Shown piece by piece: positions 43,452-53,802 of a DNA stretch of 64,000 bases (within the stretch, counting starts at the first letter, position 1; each line of letters begins with the position of its first letter). The position numbers and the translations under genes were made by a program. This DNA is from Rhizobium jaguaris. GTDB taxonomy: Bacteria; Pseudomonadota; Alphaproteobacteria; Rhizobiales; Rhizobiaceae. The notes beneath the pieces were generated by a model. The model did no database searches. It was not told the origin of the DNA and was given only the letters and a program-made list of their open reading frames with translations. The DNA lies in contig NZ_CP032694.1 of the NCBI RefSeq assembly GCF_003627755.1, positions 1,293,501 through 1,357,500 of the forward strand. The letters run 5' to 3'.

Positions 43452-44318
43452 TCAGCCGATCAAATTCAGCCCGATGCCCCAGGGATCGCGCAGCGAGACG
43501 CCGCCGTCGCGCTTTTCCGTTTTGATCTCGTGGGCGTCGAGTGCGGCGATCGCCTTGTCGAGCGCGTCCTTATCGTTGAAACGAAGAGTGTAGTCGGAAA
43601 GGCCGGTCATATGTTCGGAACGGACACCGGCGCCGCGGCTGTTCCAGGTGTTGGCGCCGAGATGATGATGATAGCCGCCGGTTGCGAGGAAAGTCGCGCC
43701 GGGATAGCGCGCCGCCATCACTTTCATTCCCAGCACATCGCGATAGAAGGAATTCGCCTCCGCGACATCGCCGACCCGCAAATGGATATGGCCGATCGCC
43801 GAACCTTCGGCCATGCCGTCCCAGCGATCCTGCGGCGCGCTTTCGTAAAGTTTCTGCAGGTCGAGCCTCAGTGTCGCCATCTCGACCGTGCCGTCGCTAT
43901 CGAATTTCCACTGTTCATGTGGCCGGTCCGCGTAAATCTCGATGCCATTGCCCTCGGGGTCGGAAAGATAGATCGCCTCGCTGACGATATGGTCGGACGC
44001 GCCTTCGACCGCGACGCCATTATGCGCCGCATGCCGCAGCCAACGCGCAAGCTCGACGCGATCGGTCATCAGGAAGGCGTTGTGGAACAGGCCGGCTGCC
44101 GTCTGCGGCGCGCGCTGAGCCGCACGATCGGTCGTCAGCGTCAGTAGCGGCTGGCCGGCGACGCCCAGTATCTCACCGCTCGCAGTCTTCTCGACGACCT
44201 TCAGGCCCAGCACGTCCTGATAAAAGCGTGACACCACCGGCAGGTCGGTGACGACAAGGTGCGATTGGCCGACATAGGCGGGGCGCGTCAGCGCGTAGGA
44301 GAGAGCGGTTTCGGTCAT
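43452..44318 (-). CDS. VOC-family dioxygenase (catechol 2,3-dioxygenase-like)
   Basis: A 288-residue two-domain vicinal oxygen chelate protein. Domain 1 contains GQSHLVVTDLPVVSRFYQDV and NGIEIYADRPHEQW; domain 2 contains IGHIHLRVGDVAEANSFYRD and GGYHHHLGANTWNSRGAG. The His in SHL, HIHLRV and YHHH, together with the Glu in EIYADR, fit the metal site of extradiol dioxygenases of the CatE type. ATG 44318 is preferred; the frame extends 12 codons upstream. The substrate (a catechol or glyoxal) cannot be settled. Confidence 0.82.
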   Translation of the reverse strand: MTETALSYALTRPAYVGQSHLVVTDLPVVSRFYQDVLGLKVVEKTASGEILGVAGQPLLTLTTDRAAQRAPQTAAGLFHNAFLMTDRVELARWLRHAAHNGVAVEGASDHIVSEAIYLSDPEGNGIEIYADRPHEQWKFDSDGTVEMATLRLDLQKLYESAPQDRWDGMAEGSAIGHIHLRVGDVAEANSFYRDVLGMKVMAARYPGATFLATGGYHHHLGANTWNSRGAGVRSEHMTGLSDYTLRFNDKDALDKAIAALDAHEIKTEKRDGGVSLRDPWGIGLNLIG

Positions 44319-44647
44319 GGAGTGTTCCAACCTCAATGTTGTAAAAAAGAGCAACCGGCGTGGGCGGCTGAAAACACCGCCGATGGCAGGCCTGAGAGTT
44401 TTCGCCGGTTGATGTGTCTCTTTGGATCCTCTGGCCTACTGTACTTGAGTTTAGATATGGCGGATATTGATTGTTCACAGAAGGCCAGAAATTGCAGATT
44501 GAGCGTTCGCTATTTATTGACAGAAGTCTTGTCGGCGTCCTCTCGCTGTTAACGAAGATTTACCTATATGCCCCTCTCACTTGGTTGCCTCCATCCCTGT
44601 GAGATGCGACGATCGAACCGAGCGCCGACCAATTGGAACACATAGGC
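44319..44647. other. Gene-free gap between VOC dioxygenase and hemolysin III genes
   Basis: About 330 bases, relatively AT-rich in the middle. It must hold two divergent promoters, but no clear operator or hairpin stands out. No coding frame is supported. Confidence 0.55.
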
Positions 44648-45316
44648 ATGGCCGAGTTCAGAGGCGTCCGTTGGGCTTATGACCGATATGAAGTGATCGT
44701 CGACAGCATCGTCAACGGTGTCGGCGTAGTCTTTGCTCTCATCGGCGCGACCGTGTTGATCTTCTATGCGACGGTGTGGAGCTCCTATGGCGAGATTGCC
44801 GCAGCCTGGATCTATGGCGTCGGCCTCGTCCTGACGCTGGCCATGTCCTTTGCCTACAATCTTTGGCCGGTGTCGAAGACAAAGTGGTTTCTGCGGCGTT
44901 TCGATCATTCCGCCATTTTCGTGCTCATAGCCGCCACCTACACACCGTTCCTGCAGCGCGGCGCCGAGGATCCGCTGCTCTTTGCCATGCTGATCGCTAT
45001 CTGGGTCTTCGCCGCCTTCGGCATCATACTGAAATGCGTTTTTCCGGGGCGGTACGACCGGCTGGCGCTCCTGCTTTATCTCGCCATGGGCTGGAGTGGC
45101 GTGTTGGTGGCCAAGGACGTTTCCTTGTATATACCGTTCGCGTCGATGCTGCTGATCCTGATCGGGGGCGTCATTTATTCGCTTGGCGTGATCTTCCATG
45201 TCTGGGAGAAACTGCGCTTCCAGAACGCCATCTGGCACGGCTTCGTCATTGCCGCTGCCGCCGTGCATTATTCGGCTGTGTTGACCTGTTTCAGCCTGTC
45301 ACCGGAAAGCTTTTGA
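44648..45316 (+). CDS. Hemolysin III / PAQR-like membrane protein
   Basis: A 222-residue inner-membrane protein with seven helices. Family features: an early conserved YDRYEVIVDSIVNGVGVVFA region, FDHSAIFVLIAATYTPF with the metal-binding His, and the last helix with IWHGFVIAAAAVHYSAVL carrying the other conserved His residues. These residues mark the PAQR/hemolysin III zinc-site fold seen in YqfA-like proteins; a haemolytic role is not implied. ATG 44648 (MAEFRGVRWAYDRYEVIVDS) is preferred. Its end overlaps the convergent gene 45291-45806 by 26 bases. Confidence 0.87.
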   Translation: MAEFRGVRWAYDRYEVIVDSIVNGVGVVFALIGATVLIFYATVWSSYGEIAAAWIYGVGLVLTLAMSFAYNLWPVSKTKWFLRRFDHSAIFVLIAATYTPFLQRGAEDPLLFAMLIAIWVFAAFGIILKCVFPGRYDRLALLLYLAMGWSGVLVAKDVSLYIPFASMLLILIGGVIYSLGVIFHVWEKLRFQNAIWHGFVIAAAAVHYSAVLTCFSLSPESF

Positions 45317-45806
45317 CGATCTGGGTCGTCGACGTACATTTCTGCGTCGAATGCAGGCTGCGCACAAGTCGCATGACGACGGCGTCGTAGCGCTGCATGG
45401 TCGCCTTCGGATAATCCATTTGGAAGAACGCGGCCGCGCCGTTGCAGAGGGCCACGCCGCGCACGTAGACGATGCGGCCCTGCCTTGTGCCCGAGAAGCT
45501 GATGCCATGCGACGTCGATTTCGAATAGGAGATCTGCCAGCCATCATCCTTGGCAAGCGCCATGCGAGTATTCGCTTCCGTCGAAAAGTCGCCATCGAGG
45601 ATATTGGTGCCGAAAACCAGTAGCCGGGCCGATTGATCGGCCGGTGTCAAGGTCAGTCCGTCGCCATTATCGGGGCGGGCCGAAAGCCGGAATTCCGACG
45701 GCAATTCAATCGCATAGCCGAACCGCGCATTCTCATAGGACCACCAGTCGGCGGCCTGCGCCGGCGCGAAGGAAATGAGGAGGAGGGCAGTCAGGCGGGC
45801 GAGCAT
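45291..45806 (-). CDS. Exported hypothetical protein
   Basis: A 171-residue protein with a signal peptide (residues 1-18, ending AQA). The mature part (DWWSYENARFGYAIELPSEF) begins like a family of rhizobial periplasmic proteins of unknown function that often carry a single beta-rich domain. Two Cys (near residues 118 and 157) could pair. Convergent overlap of 26 bases with the hemolysin III gene. Confidence 0.72.
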   Translation of the reverse strand: MLARLTALLLISFAPAQAADWWSYENARFGYAIELPSEFRLSARPDNGDGLTLTPADQSARLLVFGTNILDGDFSTEANTRMALAKDDGWQISYSKSTSHGISFSGTRQGRIVYVRGVALCNGAAAFFQMDYPKATMQRYDAVVMRLVRSLHSTQKCTSTTQIVKSFPVTG

Positions 45807-46011
45807 TGCGGTTTCCGGGAGGCGGGATCTGCAAACCAGCTAGGAATAGCGCATTTTTCAGCAAAAATTCCATAGTGATTCTGAGAATGATAATAAAATA
45901 GCTTGGATTCGTTACCGTTTCATTGCGAGCCATGCAGGAATGGCGGATTTACTTCATCCATATCGCGGAGTATGCCGCCATCGCATTTTAAAACAATTGG
46001 ACAATGCGATT

Positions 46012-46518
46012 ATGGACCAAGCCGTTTTGCTTCGCGATGCCACCGAGGCTGATCTGCCTGCGATTTGCGAGATCTATAACCACGCCGTGGTGCACACGAC
46101 CGCGATTTGGAACGATACGCTGGTCGACGTCGATAACCGCCTGGAATGGTTCAAGGCGCGCAAGGCCAAGGGCTTTCCGGTCATCGTCGCGGCCAAGGGC
46201 GGCAAGGTGGCGGGCTATGCCTCCTACGGCGATTGGCGCGCCTTCGACGGCTACCGCCATACGGTCGAAAACTCCGTCTATGTCGACAAGGACCACCGCG
46301 GTCTCGGTATCGGCGAAGACTTGCTGCGCGAGCTCGTCGCCCGCGCTGCCGGAGGCAATGTCCATGTCATGATCGCCGCCATCGAGACCGGCAATACCAC
46401 CTCTATCCGCTTGCATGAAAAGCTCGGTTTCCGCATCGTCGGCCAGTTTTCGGAAGTTGGTACCAAGTTCGGTCGCTGGCTGGATCTGACTTGCATGGAA
46501 CTGCGCATAACAGCCTAG
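46012..46518 (+). CDS. GNAT acetyltransferase of the phosphinothricin (Pat) type
   Basis: A 168-residue N-acetyltransferase: ATEADLPAICEIYNHAVVHT, YASYGDWRAFDGYRHTVENS, VYVDKDHRGLGIGEDLLREL (acetyl-CoA loop), IAAIETGNTTSIRLHEKLGF. These match the Pat/Bar family, which acetylates phosphinothricin or methionine derivatives. ATG 46012 (MDQAVLLRDATEAD) is preferred; an upstream frame start at 45940 has no similarity. Single gene. Confidence 0.86.
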   Translation: MDQAVLLRDATEADLPAICEIYNHAVVHTTAIWNDTLVDVDNRLEWFKARKAKGFPVIVAAKGGKVAGYASYGDWRAFDGYRHTVENSVYVDKDHRGLGIGEDLLRELVARAAGGNVHVMIAAIETGNTTSIRLHEKLGFRIVGQFSEVGTKFGRWLDLTCMELRITA

Positions 46519-46618
46519 CTGGCCAGTCATTCCCGCGTCATACCCGGGCGCTATCCAAGCAACGGTAGATCTGAATCGTGATTTTCATCGCGGGTATCCT
46601 CCGTTGCATCCTCCGAAA

Positions 46619-47701
46619 ATGCAGATAGCCGTCGTCGGCGCAGGGATTGTCGGGGCATCGATTGCCTATCATCTGGCACGCCGCGGAGCGCGGGTGCATT
46701 TGTTCGATGAAGGTCTGGCGCCAGCCGCGGGCGTCACCGGCAAGGCATTCGGCTGGGTCAATCTCATCAACGGTGAACCAACCGCGAATTATGGAAATTA
46801 CCGTATCTGGCGCGAGGCGATCAGCGAATATCAACGTTTGAAGGTGGCCCTTCCGGAGGCCCTGCGGCACGCGCGGTCCGGTTCGCTAGTCTGGCATGCG
46901 ACGGCCGCGGAGACGCAGGCGTTGGTGCAGGAGCATCAGGCTGCGGGCGCGGCGGTCGAACTGGTCGACGCCAAGACGGTCGCCTGGTGGGAGCCGGAGC
47001 TTCGTGAAGTGCCGGAATGCGCGGCCTTCTCTCCGGACGATCTGGCGCTGGATCCGACGCTGCTCACGCAGACATTTGTGCACGCCGCGATCGCTTTTGG
47101 GGCCCAGGCGGATTTCGATCAGAAGATTATCTCTCTCGAAACATCCGACGGTCGGATCACCGGTGTTCGGACGGCAGAGCAAGCCGTTTCGGCTGATGTC
47201 GTGGTCCTGGCCACCGGTACGTCGATCGACACGCTGATCTCGCCGTTCGGACTGGCTATCGGCGTCGAGAGCTCGCCCGCGGTGCTGCTGCAATATTCCT
47301 GCGACCGACCCTTCCTGAATCACATTCTCCGCGGACCGGATTTGGAAGTTCGCCAGCGGCCCGACCATTCGCTGCTCTCAGCCGCAAGCTGCAGGGGCGA
47401 TTCCGAAGAGAACGGGCCGGTGGCTATCGGACATCGCGTGCTGGATGTGATGAGACGAAAGCTCGCTTTGCCGGACGGTGTCGAACTGCAGCGGGCAGTC
47501 ATTGGCTATCGTCCGGTCTTTGCCGACGGGTTTCCGAGGCTTGGCTTCCTTCCGGGCGCCGACGGTATCTATGTTGCCGTTGCCCACCCCGGCATCATTC
47601 TGGCACCCTTGCTCGGCCGGCTGGCGATGGAAGAGATTATCGAGGGACAGCGATCCACCCTTGTGCCCGGATTTAGCGTGGGTGCTTTTCCCGGCAGCTG
47701 A
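46619..47701 (+). CDS. FAD-dependent amine/amino-acid oxidase (DAO family)
   Basis: A 360-residue flavoprotein: Rossmann FAD motif VVGAGIVGASIAYHLARRGA at the start, an ATG-like VVVLATGTSIDTLISPFG second motif and the carboxy-terminal GFPRLGFLPGADGIYVAVAH closing the flavin site. This is the D-amino-acid-oxidase/sarcosine-oxidase-like DadA group. ATG 46619 is chosen; a TTG at 46604 is less likely. Substrate unknown. Single gene upstream of the pha operon, with a 160-base gap. Confidence 0.84.
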   Translation: MQIAVVGAGIVGASIAYHLARRGARVHLFDEGLAPAAGVTGKAFGWVNLINGEPTANYGNYRIWREAISEYQRLKVALPEALRHARSGSLVWHATAAETQALVQEHQAAGAAVELVDAKTVAWWEPELREVPECAAFSPDDLALDPTLLTQTFVHAAIAFGAQADFDQKIISLETSDGRITGVRTAEQAVSADVVVLATGTSIDTLISPFGLAIGVESSPAVLLQYSCDRPFLNHILRGPDLEVRQRPDHSLLSAASCRGDSEENGPVAIGHRVLDVMRRKLALPDGVELQRAVIGYRPVFADGFPRLGFLPGADGIYVAVAHPGIILAPLLGRLAMEEIIEGQRSTLVPGFSVGAFPGS

Positions 47702-47863
47702 TGTGCCGGCTTATTTCCCGGCCGTAATGCCAGAAAATGATTCCAGTGGTTTACCCTCCGGTTTTTCTCGCGCAGGGCTTGAGGCAATCCAGCCTTTAGC
47801 CTATCCCAATGATAGACTTTCGGCTTTGCCGGATTCCAAGCGATCCTTCAGCAGGGAGAAGAC

Positions 47864-50239
47864 ATGGCCAGTGTCACCGGCCTGACATTCCTGGCTTTGT
47901 GTTTGCCCTTTCTCGGTGCGATGATCGCGCCGGCCGCCGTCCGCCATCTCGGTCATAATGCGGCTTGGCCGTTGGCGCTTTTCCCCGCACTCGCCTTTCT
48001 GCATTTCGCTGGTTTTCTTCCTGACATCGCCGCCGGACATAGTGTCCAGGACGGCTTCGAGTGGGTGCCGAGCCTGAACTTGCGCTTTTCCTGGCTGCTC
48101 GATGGTTTGTCACTCACATTTGCGCTGCTGATCACCGGCATTGGCACGCTGATCGTGCTTTATTCTGGCGGTTACCTGAAGGGGCATGCTGACCAGGGAC
48201 GCTTTTTTTCCTTTATCTTCCTGTTCATGGGCTCGATGCTCGGCCTCGTCGTGTCGGACAGTTTCCTCACTCTGTTCGTTTTCTGGGAGTTGACCTCGAT
48301 CACCTCTTTCCTGCTGATCGGTTTCGATCATCAGCGCGAGGCCGCCCGGCGTGCTGCCTTGCAGGCGCTCGTCGTCACCGGTGGGGGAGGGCTGCTGCTG
48401 CTCGCGGGCCTATTGCTGATCTGGCAGATAACCGGTGCCGCGGACATGTCCGGCCTGTTGAGGGCCGGCGGAGCGCTGCGCGAAAGCCCGCTCTATCTCG
48501 CTGCGCTGATCCTGATACTCGGCGGCGCCTTTACCAAGTCCGCGCAGTTTCCTTTTCATTTCTGGCTGCCGAACGCCATGGAGGCGCCGACGCCCGTATC
48601 GGCCTATCTGCATTCCGCAACGATGGTGAAGGCCGGTGTTTACCTCTTGATGAGGCTCAACCCGGTGATGGGCGGCACAATGGCCTGGGAGATGATCCTG
48701 CCGGTTTTCGGTGGCATGACACTGCTGGTCGGGACGCTGCTCGCCATCCGCCAAACCGATCTGAAGCTGAAGCTCGCCTATACTACGGTCTCCTCTCTCG
48801 GCTTGCTGGTGTTGCTCACCGGCTTCGGTTCTGACGATGCGGTCGAGGCGGCCGTGCTCTATCTGGTAGCACATTCGCTGTTCAAAGGCGCGCTGTTCAT
48901 GGTCGCCGGCATAGTGGATCATGAGACAGGCACGCGCGACATTACCCGTCTCGGCGGATTGCGCACCGCCATGCCGTTGACGTTTGCGGCGGCGCTGGCG
49001 GCGGCGATCTCGATGGGTGGCCTGCCGCCGGCCTTCGGCTTCCTGGCCAAGGAGGAGATCGCTGCTGCGTTGGCTCAAGCCTCTCCCTGGCCGATCGTCC
49101 TGACGATCGTTGCGATTGCCGGTAGCGCGCTGATGTTCGCCGTCGCCTTCGCCGTTGCGCTGAAGCCCTTTATCGGCGCGCGGGTCGAGACGCCGAGACA
49201 TCCGCATGAGGCGCCGCCGCTGCTCTGGCTCGGTCCAGTTGTGCTTGCCATTCTCGGGCTAGCCGCAGCCATGGTCTCCGGCTTTTGGCACGCCTATGTA
49301 TCATCGCCGATGGCAAGCGCCGTGAGCGGCAAAGGAATGGAGATATCGATCTCGCTCGTTCCGCACTTCGGCATGCCGTTAGCGCTATCCGCGTTAACCG
49401 TGCTGATCGGCGTCCTCGTCTACTGGAAACTCGATAGCGCCCGCTTTTTGATGGCGGTGGTGCTGCGCAAACTCGGCCCAGGACCGGATCACGGCTTCGA
49501 TGCCTTCATCTCGGGGCTGGTGCGCTTGTCGCATGCCGTCTCCCGGTTTCTGCAGCCGGGTCGGCTGGAGATTTATGTCACCGTTACATTCCTTTGCCTT
49601 GCCGCAATGCTGCTGGTGCCACCGGTGCTTTACGGCGAGCTGCCGGCCATTCCCTCCCGGCCCAACATGCAATGGCATGAGGCGGCGATTTTCCTCATCG
49701 CCGTCATCGGCCTTGCTGCGGTCGTTACGGCCCGCGACCGGCTGACGGCGATCGTTTCGCTCGGCATTCAGGGCTTTGCCGTCGCCGTCATCTTCCTGCT
49801 CTTCGGCGCGCCGGATCTGTCCTTCACGCAGTTCATGGTCGAGACGCTCTCCGTCGTCATCCTGGCGCTAGTGATGACGCGACTGCGCCTATCGACCGCC
49901 GATCACCGTCCGCCATTGCAGATGCTTTCGCATGCAGCGCTCGCCATCGCCTGCGGCCTCGGTTTCGGATTGCTGCTCCTGAAAGCCACGCAGGAGCCCT
50001 TCGACCTGACGCTGACGGCGTTCTTCAGCCATTATTCCAAGCTGATTGCTCACGGCGCCAATGTCGTGAACGTGATCATCGTCGATTTCCGCGGTACGGA
50101 CACGCTCGGCGAAATCGCCGTCGTCACGATCACCGGTCTCGCCATCCTGGCGCTGATCCGCATTCGCGCCGGCGGTGAACGCAAACTTGCGGCCAACGAC
50201 CCCGACGTGGAAGAGGCGATGGAGGTCGAGCGTCCATGA
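47864..50239 (+). CDS. phaA: Cation/proton antiporter subunit A (PhaA/MrpA)
   Basis: A 791-residue inner-membrane subunit of the Mrp/Pha complex, an H+-coupled K+/Na+ antiporter for pH and salt homeostasis, related to NuoL. NuoL-like helices ([75 protein letters not shown]) carry the conserved Lys/Glu of the proton path. The carboxy-terminal part (DUF4040 region, [14 protein letters not shown]) is present. ATG 47864 follows AGGGAGAAGAC. First of seven genes with overlapping ends, phaABCDEFG. Confidence 0.93.
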   Translation: MASVTGLTFLALCLPFLGAMIAPAAVRHLGHNAAWPLALFPALAFLHFAGFLPDIAAGHSVQDGFEWVPSLNLRFSWLLDGLSLTFALLITGIGTLIVLYSGGYLKGHADQGRFFSFIFLFMGSMLGLVVSDSFLTLFVFWELTSITSFLLIGFDHQREAARRAALQALVVTGGGGLLLLAGLLLIWQITGAADMSGLLRAGGALRESPLYLAALILILGGAFTKSAQFPFHFWLPNAMEAPTPVSAYLHSATMVKAGVYLLMRLNPVMGGTMAWEMILPVFGGMTLLVGTLLAIRQTDLKLKLAYTTVSSLGLLVLLTGFGSDDAVEAAVLYLVAHSLFKGALFMVAGIVDHETGTRDITRLGGLRTAMPLTFAAALAAAISMGGLPPAFGFLAKEEIAAALAQASPWPIVLTIVAIAGSALMFAVAFAVALKPFIGARVETPRHPHEAPPLLWLGPVVLAILGLAAAMVSGFWHAYVSSPMASAVSGKGMEISISLVPHFGMPLALSALTVLIGVLVYWKLDSARFLMAVVLRKLGPGPDHGFDAFISGLVRLSHAVSRFLQPGRLEIYVTVTFLCLAAMLLVPPVLYGELPAIPSRPNMQWHEAAIFLIAVIGLAAVVTARDRLTAIVSLGIQGFAVAVIFLLFGAPDLSFTQFMVETLSVVILALVMTRLRLSTADHRPPLQMLSHAALAIACGLGFGLLLLKATQEPFDLTLTAFFSHYSKLIAHGANVVNVIIVDFRGTDTLGEIAVVTITGLAILALIRIRAGGERKLAANDPDVEEAMEVERP

Positions 50240-50655
50240 ACACTGTCATCTTCCGTACCGCCGCGCCTTTCCTGACCGCCTTGATGCTGCTCTTCTCCGT
50301 CTTCGTGCTGCTGCGCGGCCATAATGAGCCCGGCGGAGGCTTCATCGGCGGGTTGGTCGCAGCTTCCGCGCTGGCGATCTACGGCATCGCCTGCGGTGTG
50401 ACGGCGGTGCGCCGCGCCATCATCTTTCATCCGCTGGCTATTGCCGGTTTTGGACTGCTGGCATCGACGGTTGCCGGACTGTTATCGGTCTTCTCCGGTG
50501 TGCCCTTTATGACCGGGCTTTGGATCTATCCGCATCTCTTTGGCGTCGAGGTGCCGCTCTCCAGCGTCATGCTGTTCGACGCCGGCGTCTATCTGGTTGT
50601 CGTCGGCGCCATCACCTCGATCGCGTTGGCGCTCGAAGAGCGGGAGGTGGAGTGA
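50236..50655 (+). CDS. phaB: Antiporter subunit B (PhaB/MrpB)
   Basis: A 139-residue membrane protein with four helices, including [20 protein letters not shown], the family signature for MnhB/MrpB, and [20 protein letters not shown]. Its ATG overlaps the phaA stop by four bases. A separate B gene next to a DUF4040-bearing A shows this is the seven-gene (group 1) type rather than the A-B fusion type. Confidence 0.92.
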   Translation: MNTVIFRTAAPFLTALMLLFSVFVLLRGHNEPGGGFIGGLVAASALAIYGIACGVTAVRRAIIFHPLAIAGFGLLASTVAGLLSVFSGVPFMTGLWIYPHLFGVEVPLSSVMLFDAGVYLVVVGAITSIALALEEREVE

Positions 50656-51032
50656 TGGAGGCTGTCTTCGCGACGCTGGTCGGCCTGTTCTTCGCCGCCG
50701 CGATCTACCTGATGCTGTCGAAATTTTCGATCCGCATCATGCTCGGCATCGCAATCCTCGGAAACGCCGTCAACCTGCTGCTTTTTACCGCCGGCCGGGT
50801 GACGCGCGAAGTGCCGCCGATCATTCCTGCCGGCGCCGATACGCTCAATGCGGACGCGGCCAATCCTCTGCCGCAGGCCTTGATCCTGACGGCTATCGTC
50901 ATTTCCTTCTCCTTCCTCGCCTTCCTGCTGGTGCTGACCTATCGGGCCTATCAGGATCTGAAGACCGACAATACTGGCAAGATGCGGATAGCGGAACCGG
51001 AAGAGCGGCCGGTGCCGCCACTGGGGTATTAG
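50655..51032 (+). CDS. phaC: Antiporter subunit C (PhaC/MrpC)
   Basis: A 125-residue NuoK-like subunit: three helices with KFSIRIMLGIAILGNAVNLL and PQALILTAIVISFSFLAFLL, the two conserved segments of MnhC/MrpC. The start overlaps the phaB stop (TGATG), which suggests translational coupling. Confidence 0.92.
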   Translation: MEAVFATLVGLFFAAAIYLMLSKFSIRIMLGIAILGNAVNLLLFTAGRVTREVPPIIPAGADTLNADAANPLPQALILTAIVISFSFLAFLLVLTYRAYQDLKTDNTGKMRIAEPEERPVPPLGY

Positions 51033-51036
51033 CAGC

Positions 51037-52602
51037 ATGGCGGCGCCGAGCAACACTGCTGCCGATCTTTCCGCTGCGCTGGTGACAGCGCCGATGCAGG
51101 TCGATCATTGGCTGGTGATCCTGCCGGTGGCCCTGTGCATCGGTCTCGGCGCGATTCTGATGATGCTGCGCGACCGCACCGCTATGCACGGCTGGATCGC
51201 CGTCCCCGGCTTGGCGCTATTGGTGCTGATCGATGCGGCTCTGCTTTATAAGGTCGCCAATGAGGGGCCTTTGACCATGGTCATGGGCCGCTGGCTGCCG
51301 CCCTTCGGCATCGCCTTCAGCGTCGATCTCTTAGGCGCGATCATGGCGCTAGCGGCGGCAATCGTGGCTCTGGCCGCGAGCCTCCATGCACTCGGCGAGA
51401 TTACGACCAGCGGCCGCCGCTACGGCTTCTTTCCGTTTCTCATGCTGCTGCTTGCGGGAGTGAGCGGCGCATTTCTGACCGGAGACATCTTCAACCTCTA
51501 CGTCTGGTTCGAAGTGCTGCTGATTTCCTCCTTCGGCCTGCTGATCCTCGGTTCGGAACGTGAGCAGATCGACGGCGCCTTGAAATATGCGGTGCTGAAC
51601 CTGATCGCCACGACGCTGTTTCTCGTTTCCGTCGGCTACCTTTATGCCGTCTTCGGCACGCTCAACATGGCCGATATCGCGATGAAGGCGAGGGTACCCG
51701 GCAACGCTGCGCCGCTGATGACGCTTGCCGGCCTGTTTCTCCTCGCTTTCGGGATGAAGGCCGCAGCCTTCCCCGTCAATTTCTGGCTGCCCGCGTCCTA
51801 CCACACGCCGCGTATCACCGTTTCAGCGCTTTTCGCCGGCCTGCTCACCAAGGTCGGCATTTATGCGCTGATCAGGGTCCTGGTCATGCTATTTCCGATC
51901 GAGCGCGCCGGGCTCGGTCCGATCACCGCGATCGTTGCCGTCGCCACCATGCTTGCCGGCGCGCTCGGTGCGCTCGGCGAAAGCGATGTCCGCCGTCTGC
52001 TCGGCTATGTCGTCATTTCCGGCATCGGCACGATACTGGCAGGCGTCGCGCTCGGCAGCGCCAGCGGCCTAAGCGGTGCGATCTTCTATGCACTGCATTC
52101 AATGGTGCTGATGACGGCGCTCTACCTGCTGGCAGGCCAAGCGGCTCGGCTCGGTGGCAGCTTTTCACTTGCCGCTCTCGGCGGGCTTTATCGGCAGAGC
52201 GGCTGGTTCGCCGGCCTCTCACTGGTGCTGTTTTTCGCCGCCTGCGGCCTGCCGCCGTTTTCCGGCTTCTGGCCCAAGGTCATCCTGGTAAAGGCGGCTC
52301 TCGACATGGGCGCCTGGTGGATCGCGGCTGCGATCCTGTTGACGGGCTTTCTCACCACCATCGTCTTTGGCCGCATCTTTCTCCTCGCCTATTGGCGGCC
52401 AAAATCGGCGCAGGACGCTGCCGCGCCACAGCCGATCGCATGGCAGGCCCACTTGCCGCTGGCCGCCCTCGCAGCTTTGGTCATAGGCTTTGGTCTGTTT
52501 CCCGAACGGCTCTTGCATCTGACGCAACTTGCCGCCGCAGGTCTCGATGATCCTTCGGCCTATCTGTATTCGGTCTTTCCGGGAGGGGCGGGGACACAAT
52601 GA
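51037..52602 (+). CDS. phaD: Antiporter subunit D (PhaD/MrpD)
   Basis: A 521-residue NuoM/N-like antiporter subunit with about fourteen helices. Conserved elements include FLTGDIFNLYVWFEVLLISS and FPVNFWLPASYHTPRITVSA with the Lys/His/Glu proton pathway. Begins four bases after phaC. Together with PhaA it probably forms the ion-translocating core. Confidence 0.93.
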   Translation: MAAPSNTAADLSAALVTAPMQVDHWLVILPVALCIGLGAILMMLRDRTAMHGWIAVPGLALLVLIDAALLYKVANEGPLTMVMGRWLPPFGIAFSVDLLGAIMALAAAIVALAASLHALGEITTSGRRYGFFPFLMLLLAGVSGAFLTGDIFNLYVWFEVLLISSFGLLILGSEREQIDGALKYAVLNLIATTLFLVSVGYLYAVFGTLNMADIAMKARVPGNAAPLMTLAGLFLLAFGMKAAAFPVNFWLPASYHTPRITVSALFAGLLTKVGIYALIRVLVMLFPIERAGLGPITAIVAVATMLAGALGALGESDVRRLLGYVVISGIGTILAGVALGSASGLSGAIFYALHSMVLMTALYLLAGQAARLGGSFSLAALGGLYRQSGWFAGLSLVLFFAACGLPPFSGFWPKVILVKAALDMGAWWIAAAILLTGFLTTIVFGRIFLLAYWRPKSAQDAAAPQPIAWQAHLPLAALAALVIGFGLFPERLLHLTQLAAAGLDDPSAYLYSVFPGGAGTQ

Positions 52603-53072
52603 TCCTGTTCGTCTTCAACCTGCTGCTCGCCATTGTCTGGGTCGCCATCACCGGCAGCGCCTCCTTCTTCAATCTCGTCTTTGGTTTTGTCCTGTCGGCG
52701 CTCGCCTTGGCAACGGTGCGCGAGTCCCATGGCGGCGTGTTGTACCTCGAGCGCGTCAGGCGGATTCTGACACTGCTGCTCCTGTTCCTGCGCGAACTCG
52801 CCAAATCTGCATGGGCTGTCGCAGTGACCGTCATGAGCCCGAATATGGATGTGAAGCCCGGCATCTTTGCCTTTCCGCTGACCGTCGACCGCGATTTCGA
52901 GATTACCCTGCTCGCCAATCTCATCACGCTGACGCCCGGCACGCTCTCCGTCGACGTTTCCGACGACCGCAAGACGCTCTACGTACACGCGCTCGACTGC
53001 TCTGACCCCGAGGCGGTGAAACGCAGCATTGCCGACGGTTTCGAGCGCCGAATCATGGAGGCTTTCCGATGA
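52599..53072 (+). CDS. phaE: Antiporter subunit E (PhaE/MrpE)
   Basis: A 157-residue membrane-anchored subunit. Two amino-terminal helices are followed by a cytoplasmic domain with [20 protein letters not shown], the MnhE/MrpE hallmark. Overlaps phaD by four bases (ATGA). Confidence 0.92.
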   Translation: MILFVFNLLLAIVWVAITGSASFFNLVFGFVLSALALATVRESHGGVLYLERVRRILTLLLLFLRELAKSAWAVAVTVMSPNMDVKPGIFAFPLTVDRDFEITLLANLITLTPGTLSVDVSDDRKTLYVHALDCSDPEAVKRSIADGFERRIMEAFR

Positions 53073-53440
53073 TGGCCGCTTCCATCGTTTCGGCCGCCGC
53101 CATGGTGTCGCTCGCCATTCTCAGCCTGGCCTTCCTGCTCACCGTGTTCCGCGTGGTGATCGGTCCGACCTTGCCGGACCGGGTACTGGCGCTCGACATG
53201 CTGGTGGCTGTCGCCATCGGCTTCATCGCCGTCATTGCTATCAAGACCGGCTTCACGCTCTATATCGACATCGCTATTTCGCTCGGTCTCGTCGGCTTCC
53301 TTGCCACCGTCGCCTTTGCCCGGTTCATTCTCACCCACGGCGTGTCGGGGCATGCCGAACAGCCGCCTTCGCTGCTGAGCGAGGCGGGTGATGGAAAAAA
53401 GATACGCAAAAGCGGTCGACGCAGGAAAGGAGGGCGGTAA
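53069..53440 (+). CDS. phaF: Antiporter subunit F (PhaF/MrpF)
   Basis: A 123-residue subunit with three helices: [20 protein letters not shown] is the conserved MrpF signature with the key Asp. The carboxy-terminal tail is basic. Overlaps phaE by four bases. Confidence 0.92.
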   Translation: MMAASIVSAAAMVSLAILSLAFLLTVFRVVIGPTLPDRVLALDMLVAVAIGFIAVIAIKTGFTLYIDIAISLGLVGFLATVAFARFILTHGVSGHAEQPPSLLSEAGDGKKIRKSGRRRKGGR

Positions 53441-53802
53441 TGGAACTGGTCGCCGCTATCGTCGTCGCTTTTCTGCTCTTGGCGGGCGCTTTGTTTTCGC
53501 TGGTCGCGTCGATCGGCATCGTTCGCCTACCGGATCTCTATAGCCGCATGCACGCAGCTTCGAAGGCCGGCACTGTCGGTTCTGGTCTATTGCTACTTGC
53601 GGTTGGTGTTCATTCACAGGATCTACCGATATTGGCGCGGGCGCTGGCCGGTTTTTTGTTCTTCGTTCTGACCGCGCCGATTTCGGCCCATCTTTTAGCA
53701 CGCGCCGCCCACAAGGCCGGCCAACGACTGACTCCACCTTCGGTGCGCGACGATCTCTTAAGGGACGAGATCAAGCGACGTTCTTTCAAAATGAAAAGCT
53801 AA
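53440..53802 (+). CDS. phaG: Antiporter subunit G (PhaG/MrpG)
   Basis: A 120-residue subunit: three helices with [20 protein letters not shown] and AALKAGTVGS-like [15 protein letters not shown], diagnostic for MnhG/MrpG. It shares one base with phaF (TAATGG) and completes the seven-gene operon. Confidence 0.92.
   Translation: MELVAAIVVAFLLLAGALFSLVASIGIVRLPDLYSRMHAASKAGTVGSGLLLLAVGVHSQDLPILARALAGFLFFVLTAPISAHLLARAAHKAGQRLTPPSVRDDLLRDEIKRRSFKMKS

Noticed and set aside
45875..45900. Iron-regulator (Fur/RirA/Irr) box near GATTCTGAGAATGATAATAA
   Set aside because: Partial resemblance only, and neither neighbouring gene is an iron gene.
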